A stretch of 25,395 nt of DNA from Bacteroidales bacterium (GTDB taxonomy: Bacteria > Bacteroidota > Bacteroidia > Bacteroidales > UBA10428). The position numbers were made by a program, and so were the translations under genes. Each line of letters starts with the position of its first letter. Within the stretch, counting starts at the first letter, position 1. The stretch spans positions 1-25,395 of the forward strand of contig JAFGVG010000448.1 of assembly GCA_016938095.1 (NCBI GenBank), given 5' to 3'. This document shows positions 1 through 6,419 of this stretch, piece after piece. The notes beneath the pieces were generated by a model. The model did no database searches. It was not told the origin of the DNA and worked only from the letters and a program-made list of their open reading frames with translations.

Positions 1-109
1 CGACGCCCAATTTACCCACAATGCGCGGGGCTTTGTTACGCATGTAGTTGCCCAGGGCTTGGGTGTGCCTTGCCAGGTCGGTTGCAAGTTGTCTAATATT
101 TTTGGCCAT
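1..109 (-). CDS. Phage virion morphogenesis protein, gpG-like (N-terminal part only)
   Basis: Only the first 36 codons are in the window; the gene runs off the left edge. It starts at an ATG at 109 and reads MAKNIRQLATDLARHTQ..., followed by a segment with APRIVGKLGV. The 'APRI(V/I)G' stretch near the N-terminus is typical of the Mu gpG/phage virion morphogenesis family, which helps complete the head or its joint to the tail. Its place directly after MuF in the minus-strand block fits that role, since portal, MuF and gpG are adjacent in Mu-like phages. The call rests on a short N-terminal match and gene order. Confidence 0.6.
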   Translation of the reverse strand, partial: MAKNIRQLATDLARHTQALGNYMRNKAPRIVGKLGV

Positions 110-130
110 TTGAAAAAAGTCATTAAGTCA

Positions 131-160
131 TTGGGCATTAGTAAAAAAGTTGTACATTTG
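131..160 (+). promoter_or_regulatory. Bacteroidota-type promoter candidate facing the small RNA candidate
   Basis: TACATTTG at 153-160 matches the Bacteroidota -7 element TAnnTTTG exactly. ATTG at 130-133 lies 19 bases upstream, the usual spacing for the -33 TTTG element (three of four bases match). It points to the plus strand, against the flanking minus-strand genes. The expected start is near 165-168. There is no plausible protein gene directly downstream, so it probably drives the short structured RNA that follows. Confidence 0.5.
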
Positions 161-164
161 TAAT

Positions 165-221
165 GGCGGAGGTAGACTTCGAGTCCCTCTGCCTCCAATC
201 CCGGGTACAACCGGGATTTTT
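165..221 (+). ncRNA. Candidate small RNA with a tRNA-3'-end-like hairpin and a terminator
   Basis: Two hairpins sit in tandem. The first pairs GGAGGTAGA (169-177) with TCTGCCTCC (188-196), with one G-T pair. Its 3' side, TTCGAGTCCCTCTGCCTCCA, resembles a tRNA T-loop, T-stem and acceptor end with discriminator A. The 5' part does not form a T-stem, so this is not a complete tRNA. The second is the intrinsic terminator at 197-221. With the promoter at 131-160, the unit would make an RNA of about 55-57 nt. It lies between MuF and the gpG-like gene, on the opposite strand. No RNA family is recognised. Confidence 0.4.
197..221 (+). terminator. Intrinsic terminator of the small RNA candidate
   Basis: AATCCCGG (197-204) pairs perfectly with CCGGGATT (211-218) around a 6-base loop and runs into a T-tract on the plus strand. 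On the minus strand the hairpin follows the MuF stop codon but has no T-tract, so it fits a plus-strand transcript better. The last base overlaps the MuF stop codon at 221-223. Confidence 0.6.
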
Positions 222-1405
222 CATTTTATATCGAATTTTCCTTCAATAATCTGCTTTTTTGTGAATGGCCCAAAAATCTTTCCGTTGTTTATAACCCACG
301 TATTACCAACATTTTTCATTTGCTTTACATTCTCTTTAGCCTTAAATGCCCGCTGAATGGTTGCTTTTTCGGCATTTTGATAACGCAATGTTACGTCTAT
401 TACTTTACCCAGGCGTTTGCCTTTCTGGTGAGCTTCTTTCAGGTCGGTTTTAATGTTTTCGAAGCCCGGATTCACCACTTCAGCAACTTTAAATTCATTG
501 TAAACACCATTTACAAGGGTGTCGGGCGTTTTAAGGTCGATGCCTTTTGCTGTTTTATCGACATTGATAAATTTGACCGATGCGCCTTTCTTCATGTGGT
601 AAATAGCCGTTTTTGTGTTGGCATCAATTGCATTATCGGTAAGTTCACCAATGTGGTAAATTGCCCCTTTGGTTTCCGGATCCCAACGCATCAACTTAAC
701 GTCCTTAATGTCGCATCCCTCGATATTGGCAATGTTGTTTTTCACCACATCGGCCGATTTTGTTCCCTTGAAATGCGGGTGACTTGGGCTAAACACAGCG
801 CCATCGGCTCCGGGGTTATTGTCCAGGCCAGGTTCGGGCGGTGGTTGGGTATGTGGCTTTTGAGTCACATTTTTATCGGTGGTGCGCCACCCGCATTGGC
901 AGCCCCAGTCGGAAGGTGGCAGTATGGTTGCCCAAATGGGATCATCAATGGGCCGTATCATTCCGTAATAAGGCCGGTGTACATCGCGGGGCTCTTTCGC
1001 AGTTGATGGCAGGTACTCGATGTTTGGGAACAAATCACTATCGGCAATGGCCTGCGCCCAGCGTTTGGCACTTCGAGCCGCTTTTTTGGCCGTGTTCCAC
1101 TCAGCCTTCAGGTGGTTAATGTTGTAGTCTTTGAGTGTTCCCTGCACCTCGGCGGCAAAATCGGTAAAGGTTTTAGCCTTTGATGCTGTCATCAAGTTCT
1201 CCAGTGTTTGGGTCTGGGCTTTTGATTTAAAGGCCGCAAACACGCCGTTTTGATACACCAGCTGGTTTTGAAGCGGTTTATAAGTCCCCTTAAATTCGCC
1301 TTTGACTGCCTGGTTGAGTTTTTCAACAGTAATTTTCCAAAACTCTTCGGGGAATTCGCCCTGGTATTTGCCGGTGTATATTTTCCGGAGGGCGCGTTCG
1401 GCCAT
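221..1405 (-). CDS. MuF-type minor head protein with probable C-terminal nuclease toxin domain
   Basis: Mu gp30/SPP1 gp7-type minor capsid protein, 394 aa from the ATG at 1405. The MuF core is about residues 138-176: EPRDVHRPYYGMIRPIDDPIW, then PPSDWGCQCGWRTT, matching the family's 'H..l.G...p.ddp.w....PP..w.CrC' signature. After a Pro-rich linker (186-200), residues about 255-394 form a separate domain with PD at 294-295 and EFK at 304-306, a PD-(D/E)XK arrangement as in CdiA C-terminal tRNA nucleases. MuF proteins elsewhere carry such toxin tails. The frame stays open upstream of 1405, through a Cys cluster (HCGCDVC), with no ATG, GTG or TTG before the palindrome at 1499-1531; a CTG at 1489 would add 28 residues. 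The true start is uncertain. The toxin activity is inferred. Confidence 0.82.
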   Translation of the reverse strand: MAERALRKIYTGKYQGEFPEEFWKITVEKLNQAVKGEFKGTYKPLQNQLVYQNGVFAAFKSKAQTQTLENLMTASKAKTFTDFAAEVQGTLKDYNINHLKAEWNTAKKAARSAKRWAQAIADSDLFPNIEYLPSTAKEPRDVHRPYYGMIRPIDDPIWATILPPSDWGCQCGWRTTDKNVTQKPHTQPPPEPGLDNNPGADGAVFSPSHPHFKGTKSADVVKNNIANIEGCDIKDVKLMRWDPETKGAIYHIGELTDNAIDANTKTAIYHMKKGASVKFINVDKTAKGIDLKTPDTLVNGVYNEFKVAEVVNPGFENIKTDLKEAHQKGKRLGKVIDVTLRYQNAEKATIQRAFKAKENVKQMKNVGNTWVINNGKIFGPFTKKQIIEGKFDIK

Positions 1406-1498
1406 GGTTTCGATATTCAGCGTTTCTTCAGGTGAAAAATCATCGGCCAGGCATACATCGCACCCGCAATGGTTTTCGTGGCTGTACAGGCTTGTAAC

Positions 1499-1531
1499 AG
1501 CCCTGACAGGGTTGGGAACCCTGTCAGGGCT
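1499..1531. repeat. Perfect REP-like palindrome between portal and MuF
   Basis: AGCCCTGACAGGGTT (1499-1513) is the exact reverse complement of AACCCTGTCAGGGCT (1517-1531), with a GGG loop. It abuts the portal stop codon (1531-1533). Palindromes with a CCCTGTCAGGG core are common dispersed repeats in Bacteroidota chromosomes. It may weaken read-through from portal to MuF and may have removed the original MuF start. Confidence 0.7.
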
Positions 1532-2757
1532 TAGTCGAAAAAATTGAACAGGCCGCGACGAATGGGGCGAGCTTCGGGATCAGATAATTTGGCGGATTTT
1601 GGAGACGCAACGCCTTGCGTCTCTACAGATTTTAATTTTGCTCCACCCTTTGGCACTGGCACACCGTATTTCTCGTAAAAATACGCTGGATCAATATCAA
1701 TCATCCCGTTTAATTTTTCGTCGATATCAATACGGTCCTTCAGGTCGATATCGTCGGTATCGGGCACCACAAATTTTCCCCCTGTTGGGTTATACCCGTG
1801 CATTTCCAGTAAGTACCAGAAGGTGGAGTTGAGTATTCGCAGGCTAAACTTTTTGTCACCTTCGAAAATACCTTCTTCGCTATCCTGGTGAACCTCGCCT
1901 TTGTAGTTTCCGCCCTGGGCGTCGGTGGTCATGGTATTGCCCAGGATGATTTTGCTCATTTCGTTGTTAAGGAAATCGGCAAAAGTTTCATGCACCCCTT
2001 TCCCCGATGTAGTGGTACTGTTTTGCACAAATTCAATGTCGCAGCTGTCGGGCATAATTACCGAATTTGCGTTACCAGCCTCGTTCATGGCTTCCTCCAG
2101 TTCACGCTTCGACTGATCGTCGCCTAAAGGGAATTTGCCTTTTCGCAGTGGGGAACCAAAAATTTCAGCAAAGGTAGCCCAGTCGCCAATATCGCCACGT
2201 TTCCACAGTACGTATGGTGCGCATTTGAGCAGTAGCCCTAAATCATCGTCGCGGCCTGCAGTAAGAATGTAGTTACTCAGAGGTGGTACAGTGTAATCGA
2301 TGCCAGCATTCAGCGTATCGCCAATTTTGGTTTTGTATTTGTTCCTTGATGGCTCCACGTGCCGTCGGTCAATTACTTTCACCTTTGGCTTTTGTACCCC
2401 GGGCTGGGTGATATCGACCCAATTAAGGCTGTACCCGAAAAAACGGCTTTCTATGATTGAGCGCAGCAGGTTCTCGAATGCTTCGGACTCAATAAGGTCA
2501 GTAATCTGAACGTTTTGTTTGCCGGTGCCTGTTTGCCATGCAATGGGCAGGTTGGTGATATTGAGAATGCGCTTTTCGGTAATGGCAGTAAGGTGGCCAT
2601 CGAGCATTAAATCGTGATACAGGTCCATGAGTTTTGACCTGTCGGGGTAGTCTGGATCCTCGGCCGATTTAAGAGCCGTTTTCCACTTACTGATATCCTT
2701 CGCGGTACGATCGTAACCTGATTTTTTGAGTATTATTTCGGGTGCTTTTGTTGCCAT
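1531..2757 (-). CDS. Portal protein, Mu gp29-like (DUF935)
   Basis: Forms the dodecameric portal ring through which DNA is packaged and ejected. About 408 aa, usual for the family. Recognisable DUF935 stretches are LPIAWQTGTG, the FFGYSLNWVDI region, 'FAEIFGSPLRKGKFP', and 'MSKIILGNTMTTDAQGG' in the conserved 'kaILGqTlT.' position. I chose the ATG at 2757 (MATKAPEIILKK...). A longer reading from GTG at 2778 would begin inside a REP-like palindrome. Near the C-terminus (about residues 379-386) an in-frame REP-like palindrome at 1602-1623 encodes ETQGVAS. The gene follows the gp36-like gene and precedes MuF. Confidence 0.85.
   Translation of the reverse strand: MATKAPEIILKKSGYDRTAKDISKWKTALKSAEDPDYPDRSKLMDLYHDLMLDGHLTAITEKRILNITNLPIAWQTGTGKQNVQITDLIESEAFENLLRSIIESRFFGYSLNWVDITQPGVQKPKVKVIDRRHVEPSRNKYKTKIGDTLNAGIDYTVPPLSNYILTAGRDDDLGLLLKCAPYVLWKRGDIGDWATFAEIFGSPLRKGKFPLGDDQSKRELEEAMNEAGNANSVIMPDSCDIEFVQNSTTTSGKGVHETFADFLNNEMSKIILGNTMTTDAQGGNYKGEVHQDSEEGIFEGDKKFSLRILNSTFWYLLEMHGYNPTGGKFVVPDTDDIDLKDRIDIDEKLNGMIDIDPAYFYEKYGVPVPKGGAKLKSVETQGVASPKSAKLSDPEARPIRRGLFNFFD
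1602..1623. repeat. REP-like palindrome inside the portal gene (GAGACG family)
   Basis: GAGACGCAA (1602-1610) pairs perfectly with TTGCGTCTC (1615-1623) around CGCC. It shares the GAGACG...CGTCTC ends of the palindromes at 20307-20328 and 20406-20425. It keeps the portal frame open, in the variable C-terminal tail after the conserved domain. Confidence 0.6.
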
Positions 2758-2769
2758 AATGTTTGATTT

Positions 2770-2797
2770 TAGAGACACGGAGCATCGCGTCTGTGCT
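2770..2797. repeat. Degenerate REP-like palindrome between gp36-like and portal genes
   Basis: AGAGACACGGAGCATCGCGTCT and the following GTGCT form an imperfect palindrome with AGAGAC/GTCT ends like the GAGACG family. It occupies the short gap between the gp36-like stop (2796) and the portal start (2757). Pairing is imperfect, so this is a weaker member. Confidence 0.4.
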
Positions 2798-3215
2798 AGA
2801 TGTAATTTTCTCGTTTAATATTACCTGTTCTTGTAATTTGCGATGTGGGCGTTTCTATATCGGTTTGGCCGAAAAGCTTTGCTCCTTCGAGAATGAATTG
2901 CCCTTTCTGAATGCGCATAAGCAAAGCGATGGCGTCTTCATATTCTACCCTTACCAGCTCGTTCATTTTGTTGCAAACCTTGTGTAGCTTATAAATGGCA
3001 ATGGTACGCGCAATGGCTAAAATGGTAAGGTTTCGCTCTTCGGCAGTTTTGCCGAACAGGTCTTCAGAATCGTACCTGGCACACACGTAGCCATTAATTT
3101 CGGCTTGTGCCTCGTTGCAAGCTGTTGCTATTTTGGCATCGTTGGCGCGGGTCAAACCGGTTAAAATCTCGCTGTAGATGTCTTGCGACAGGTCTGTTTT
3201 TGTAATGAATGACAT
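2796..3215 (-). CDS. Head-completion protein, Mu gp36-like (DUF1320)
   Basis: Small head-to-tail connector protein, 139 aa from the ATG at 3215 (MSFITKTDLSQDIYSEIL...). DUF1320 features are an N-terminal 'D L...' helix, 'ACNEAQAEINGYVCARYD' (about 31-48; family pattern A..eidgyL..rY), and 'LTILAIARTIAIYKLHKV', the helix matching the family's 'lk..a.diA.Y.L'. A longer reading from 3248 would start inside the palindrome at 3231-3250 and is unlikely. It lies between large terminase and portal. Confidence 0.75.
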   Translation of the reverse strand: MSFITKTDLSQDIYSEILTGLTRANDAKIATACNEAQAEINGYVCARYDSEDLFGKTAEERNLTILAIARTIAIYKLHKVCNKMNELVRVEYEDAIALLMRIQKGQFILEGAKLFGQTDIETPTSQITRTGNIKRENYI

Positions 3216-3230
3216 AGTGGTATTGTTTTT

Positions 3231-3250
3231 CAATGGGGCATGCCCCATTG
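3231..3250. repeat. Perfect 20-bp palindrome between large terminase and gp36-like genes
   Basis: CAATGGGGCATGCCCCATTG is self-complementary over all 20 bases. It lies between the terminase stop (3254-3256) and the gp36-like start (3215). In RNA it would form a hairpin on either strand with no T-tract behind it. It may be a REP-type insertion or a processing/stability hairpin. Confidence 0.6.
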
Positions 3251-3253
3251 TTG

Positions 3254-4768
3254 TTACATTCTGTTATTTCGTTTTTTCCTAACGGAAGTTACTTCGTTGC
3301 GTTTTTCGCCTTCGTACACCACGAATTTCGAGAGGTATTCAACGGCCTGCTGATCGGCATCGGGGCTATCGTCGGGGGTGTTGTACCCAGGTTCAATGCC
3401 CTTTTGCTGGTTAATGCCTTCCTGCATATCGTTGTTGGCAAATTCAGCCTCATCGAAGTAAATGCGTGAGTTTTGGTAGTACGGGTGCTGGCTCATCAAG
3501 CGGTCGAACTTTTTGAGCCGTGGTTTTGGCGAAATGACTATGTTTAGCGGCTTTTTAAACTCCCGCTCAACATCTTTTAATGCTTGTTTAAGCGGATCGT
3601 TCCAAAACTGTTCTTCTACCCTCCAGTGAATAATTACCGATGGTGGCAGGGTTGCCTGATAGTGGTACATGAAACGGATGGCCTCGGCCATTTTACATTG
3701 CCGGACAAAGGCTTTTAAGTTCCAAAAATTAAGACCATGAAGCCCCCAAACCTTCACGGCGTTGTAATCGTTAGCCCCGGAGTAAGCTACGTCCCAAAAA
3801 CCAACGATGTAGCGGAACTGGTTGAAGCGTGGGCGTTTGCCCCATTGAAACAGATCGTCGGTAAATACCTTTCCTTTAACCAGCTTTTTGTGGTTGTATT
3901 CAGCCCGGGCGGTAATGGCCCCGTCATCTTCCTGTTCGCGGTAATAGTTGGCATCGTACTTATCGGGCCACGCGGGTTCAAATGTTTCCTCGTTGTAGGC
4001 ACAAACCTCATCGAGTTCCCAGTTTGGATGCCGTTTTTGCAGTTGGTTTTGGATTGAGCGGGGCCATGGATCGTTATTGGGGTGAAGGTAGCGGCGGGTA
4101 TCGCCATCCATTGTTTTCAAAAGGTCACCTTCAATCCATTCAATTACCTTATCCTGGCGTTTGGGGTTTTTCACAGTGTCCTGGTCTTCCAGGTCGTCGC
4201 AAACAATGTAATTAGGGCGCTGGGCGGCAATTCTCAAACCACGCGGACTTTGCCCCATACCAAGGGCTTTGCCGATAAAGCGGCCATCTTTTGTGCGGAA
4301 ATCGCCCTCGGCCCAACTGCCCTGTAATACCTGGTCGCCAAAATATCGGATAAGACGCGGGTTGCTTTCAAATTCGGCCTGAACATCGGAAAGAAGTATT
4401 TCAGCTTTATCGAGGTTATTGCCAACAATTACCATGTAAACGGATTCGCCATTAATCCACAGGTATTGCGGGATAATAACGTTACACCATACCGATTTTG
4501 CCAAACCACGCCCCCAGCGTACCAGGCGACGAATTTTTTTGTTTTTGAGCACTGCTTTTGCAAGGCGTACATGGAACCATGATGCTTTTGCACTGGCATA
4601 ATGCGGGTAGAAGTATTCACAAAAAAAGGCCGGGTCCTTTTTTGCACGTTCGATAATGGCCTTACGTTCGTCGGGTGTTTCAAACGGGTTGGCAATTTCG
4701 GCGCCATTCTTTATTTGACTTAGGCGCTTTAGGTAGTGTTCCTGGGCTTTTTTGTCGATTACACGCAT
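3254..4768 (-). CDS. Terminase large subunit
   Basis: Packaging motor ATPase and headful/end nuclease, 504 aa. Walker A-like RWGRGLAKS at 84-92, Walker B YIVCDDLED at 187-195. The C-terminal RNase H-like nuclease shows Asp326 in GFWDVAY and a second acidic cluster, DDSPDAD, near 466-472. These match Mu gp28-type large terminases. The start ATG overlaps the small terminase stop by one base (TAATG on the minus strand), so the two are translationally coupled. It acts on the portal encoded downstream. Confidence 0.9.
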   Translation of the reverse strand: MRVIDKKAQEHYLKRLSQIKNGAEIANPFETPDERKAIIERAKKDPAFFCEYFYPHYASAKASWFHVRLAKAVLKNKKIRRLVRWGRGLAKSVWCNVIIPQYLWINGESVYMVIVGNNLDKAEILLSDVQAEFESNPRLIRYFGDQVLQGSWAEGDFRTKDGRFIGKALGMGQSPRGLRIAAQRPNYIVCDDLEDQDTVKNPKRQDKVIEWIEGDLLKTMDGDTRRYLHPNNDPWPRSIQNQLQKRHPNWELDEVCAYNEETFEPAWPDKYDANYYREQEDDGAITARAEYNHKKLVKGKVFTDDLFQWGKRPRFNQFRYIVGFWDVAYSGANDYNAVKVWGLHGLNFWNLKAFVRQCKMAEAIRFMYHYQATLPPSVIIHWRVEEQFWNDPLKQALKDVEREFKKPLNIVISPKPRLKKFDRLMSQHPYYQNSRIYFDEAEFANNDMQEGINQQKGIEPGYNTPDDSPDADQQAVEYLSKFVVYEGEKRNEVTSVRKKRNNRM

Positions 4769-5268
4769 TATAAGCCCATTTTAAGTGAAACTGTATGTAC
4801 GTGGTGCTCCTGGAAGTTGAGTGTTTGCATGTACAATTTGGGATCGTAGGCCTGTAGGGCGTCGAAAATTGTTTGCATCACCTCCAGGTAAGTTGCCAGG
4901 GGTATGCGTGCCTCTTTGTTAATGTCGCGCAGGGTTTTGTTCCACTTACTCACAGCATCGTCGAGTTTGCTAATTTGCTTTCTTATTTCCTCCACTTCCT
5001 CGCGGGCGGCTGTGAGTTCCACCTGGGCCAGCTGCCGGGTAAGTTCAATACGCTCCTCGGCAATACCTGCAATGATGTTTTCAAGATTGGCAATGCGTTG
5101 CGATGGGGATGTGTTCCGAGCACTGCGTTCGGTTTTCCAATTGAATTTTGTTACCCAATCGCTGAGTGTTTTTTCAGAAACACCAACCATTTCGGCCACT
5201 TCTTTTGCCGTTTTCTTCTGCTCAACATAGAGTATGTGCGCCAACCTGCGCTCGCGTTCCTTTGCCAT
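4768..5268 (-). CDS. Terminase small subunit, HTH type
   Basis: Probable DNA-recognition subunit of the packaging enzyme, 166 aa. Residues about 7-45 form a helix-turn-helix: 'LYVEQKKTAKEVAEMVGVSEKTLSDWVTKFNW', with the typical A.(E)..GVS..TLSDW recognition helix. Residues about 58-115 are a long charged coiled coil (IANLENIIAGIAEERIELTR..., EEVEEIRKQISKLDD), as expected for ring assembly. It is the first gene of the minus-strand block and coupled to the large subunit. The ATG at 5268 fits the HTH position. The HTH could also bind the nearby control region; there is no direct evidence for that. Confidence 0.75.
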   Translation of the reverse strand: MAKERERRLAHILYVEQKKTAKEVAEMVGVSEKTLSDWVTKFNWKTERSARNTSPSQRIANLENIIAGIAEERIELTRQLAQVELTAAREEVEEIRKQISKLDDAVSKWNKTLRDINKEARIPLATYLEVMQTIFDALQAYDPKLYMQTLNFQEHHVHTVSLKMGL

Positions 5269-5450
5269 TTTTTGAAAGTATTGTAAGGCAAATTTCAGGA
5301 ACTGAAATTGGGGATTGAAGTAAAGTAGCTAGGCTTGCATAAATGCTTGAAAGTGTTGCACTAAAGTTTGATTTACTCCCTTTTGTCGCTGAATTTTGAG
5401 GTCTATAAAGCACGTGCCCAGAAGGCTCGGAAACAATTTAACTGTAAAGT
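5269..5450. promoter_or_regulatory. Divergent control region between the head blocks
   Basis: This non-coding stretch separates the two late blocks transcribed in opposite directions, so it should hold both late promoters. For the plus strand, TTTG at 5367-5370 is followed after 20 bases by GAATTTTG (5391-5398), seven of eight bases of TAnnTTTG spaced correctly. For the minus strand no clean match was found. An inverted repeat lies at 5291-5309. No protein gene is supported here. Confidence 0.4.
5291..5309. promoter_or_regulatory. Inverted repeat, possible operator
   Basis: AATTTCAG (5291-5298) and CTGAAATT (5302-5309) are perfect inverted repeats around GAA. It sits 22 bases upstream of the minus-strand terminase start. 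A symmetric site of this size suits a dimeric regulator. The regulator is not identified. Confidence 0.35.
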
Positions 5451-6419
5451 ATGCCAGCACCTTATTCATTTGTACTATCGGACGAAAGCTTGAACAGCTA
5501 TGGTTTCCGATTCTTGACCGATGGAATTGACACCAGCCTTTTTGAAAAAAACCCCATTGCACTTTGGGTGCATAGCCGTCCTTATGGCTGGAATAAGAAC
5601 GCTGAACCGCTGCCAATTGGTAAATGGGTAAACATTCGGAAGGATGGCAAAAAATTGGTTGCAGACCTTGAATTTGATGAAGATGATGATTTTGCGGTAT
5701 CGCTGATGCGCAAAGTGGAGAAAGGTATCATTAACATGGTTTCGATAGGTGCCAGGGCAATTACTACAAGCGACGATCCTTCGGTATTGATTAAAGGACA
5801 AACACGCCCTACGGTGGTTCAATCACTTCTTATGGAAGCTTCGTTGGTTGACATTGGTGCCAACCGCAATGCCCTGCGCTTGCAGGATGAATTTGGAGCC
5901 GATATTAACCTGAGCGACCGCGACGGGAACCACCTGCTTCCATTGCTTTCCGATATTCATTTACAAAATTCAGATATGAAACTTAGTGAACAAATAGCAC
6001 AAGTATTAAAGCTTTCGGACGGTGCTTCGGAGGCTGAAATCCTGGTGGCAGTTCAGCAAGCGGCAAAAGATGCCATTCAGCTTGCTGATTTGCAAGGACA
6101 GGTAACAAACCTTACTGCTGAAAAAACGCGGTTAGAAGGTGAGTTGAAAACATTCCAGGATGCCCAAACTGCTGCCGCTGAGGCTAAGCGCGTTGCCCTG
6201 GTAGATGGCGCAATTGCCGCCAAGAAAATTACAGCGGCCCAAAAGGACACCTACCTGAAGTTTGCCGAGGCCGATTTCGATGGTACCAAATCGATTCTTG
6301 ATGCCATGAAAGGTGTAACCGAGCTTGGTGATGGTGGCCAGGGCGGTAATGAAGTAAAGCTTGGTGCCTGGGATGCCCGCCAAAAGGAAATTAACGATAA
6401 CCTTAAAAACAGGAAGTAA
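5451..6419 (+). CDS. Prohead protease fused to scaffold domain
   Basis: Capsid maturation protease with built-in scaffold, 322 aa. Residues 1-150 resemble the HK97 prohead protease/S78 fold: His41 in 'NPIALWVHSRP' and Ser98 in 'NMVSIGA' are the likely catalytic pair. Residues about 176-322 are helical and scaffold-like: a coiled coil (LADLQGQVTNLTAEKTRLEGEL), then 'VDGAIAAKKITAAQKDTYLKFAEADFD', matching the 'v..ai..GkI.pa.k......a..d' C-terminus of Mu gpI-type proteins. An internal ATG at 5976 falls exactly at the start of the scaffold part and could give a separate 147-aa scaffold, as Mu makes Z from within I. The stop overlaps the capsid start (TAATG). Confidence 0.8.
   Translation: MPAPYSFVLSDESLNSYGFRFLTDGIDTSLFEKNPIALWVHSRPYGWNKNAEPLPIGKWVNIRKDGKKLVADLEFDEDDDFAVSLMRKVEKGIINMVSIGARAITTSDDPSVLIKGQTRPTVVQSLLMEASLVDIGANRNALRLQDEFGADINLSDRDGNHLLPLLSDIHLQNSDMKLSEQIAQVLKLSDGASEAEILVAVQQAAKDAIQLADLQGQVTNLTAEKTRLEGELKTFQDAQTAAAEAKRVALVDGAIAAKKITAAQKDTYLKFAEADFDGTKSILDAMKGVTELGDGGQGGNEVKLGAWDARQKEINDNLKNRK

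Noticed and set aside
165..197. Complete tRNA gene or phage attachment site
   Set aside because: Only the T-loop to acceptor part resembles a tRNA; no D-arm, anticodon arm or matching T-stem is found upstream. An attachment site is unlikely between two head genes.
320..1006. 228-aa plus-strand frame opposite MuF
   Set aside because: It is the antisense shadow of a well-supported MuF gene; the translation shows no family pattern and is Cys/Phe-rich, as shadows often are.
2758..2778. Longer portal start at GTG 2778
   Set aside because: It lies within a degenerate REP-like palindrome; the ATG at 2757 begins a better N-terminus.
3787..4107. Antisense-frame small gene within the large terminase
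   Set aside because: Frame-shifted shadow of the terminase on the same strand; Pro/Thr-rich with no motif.
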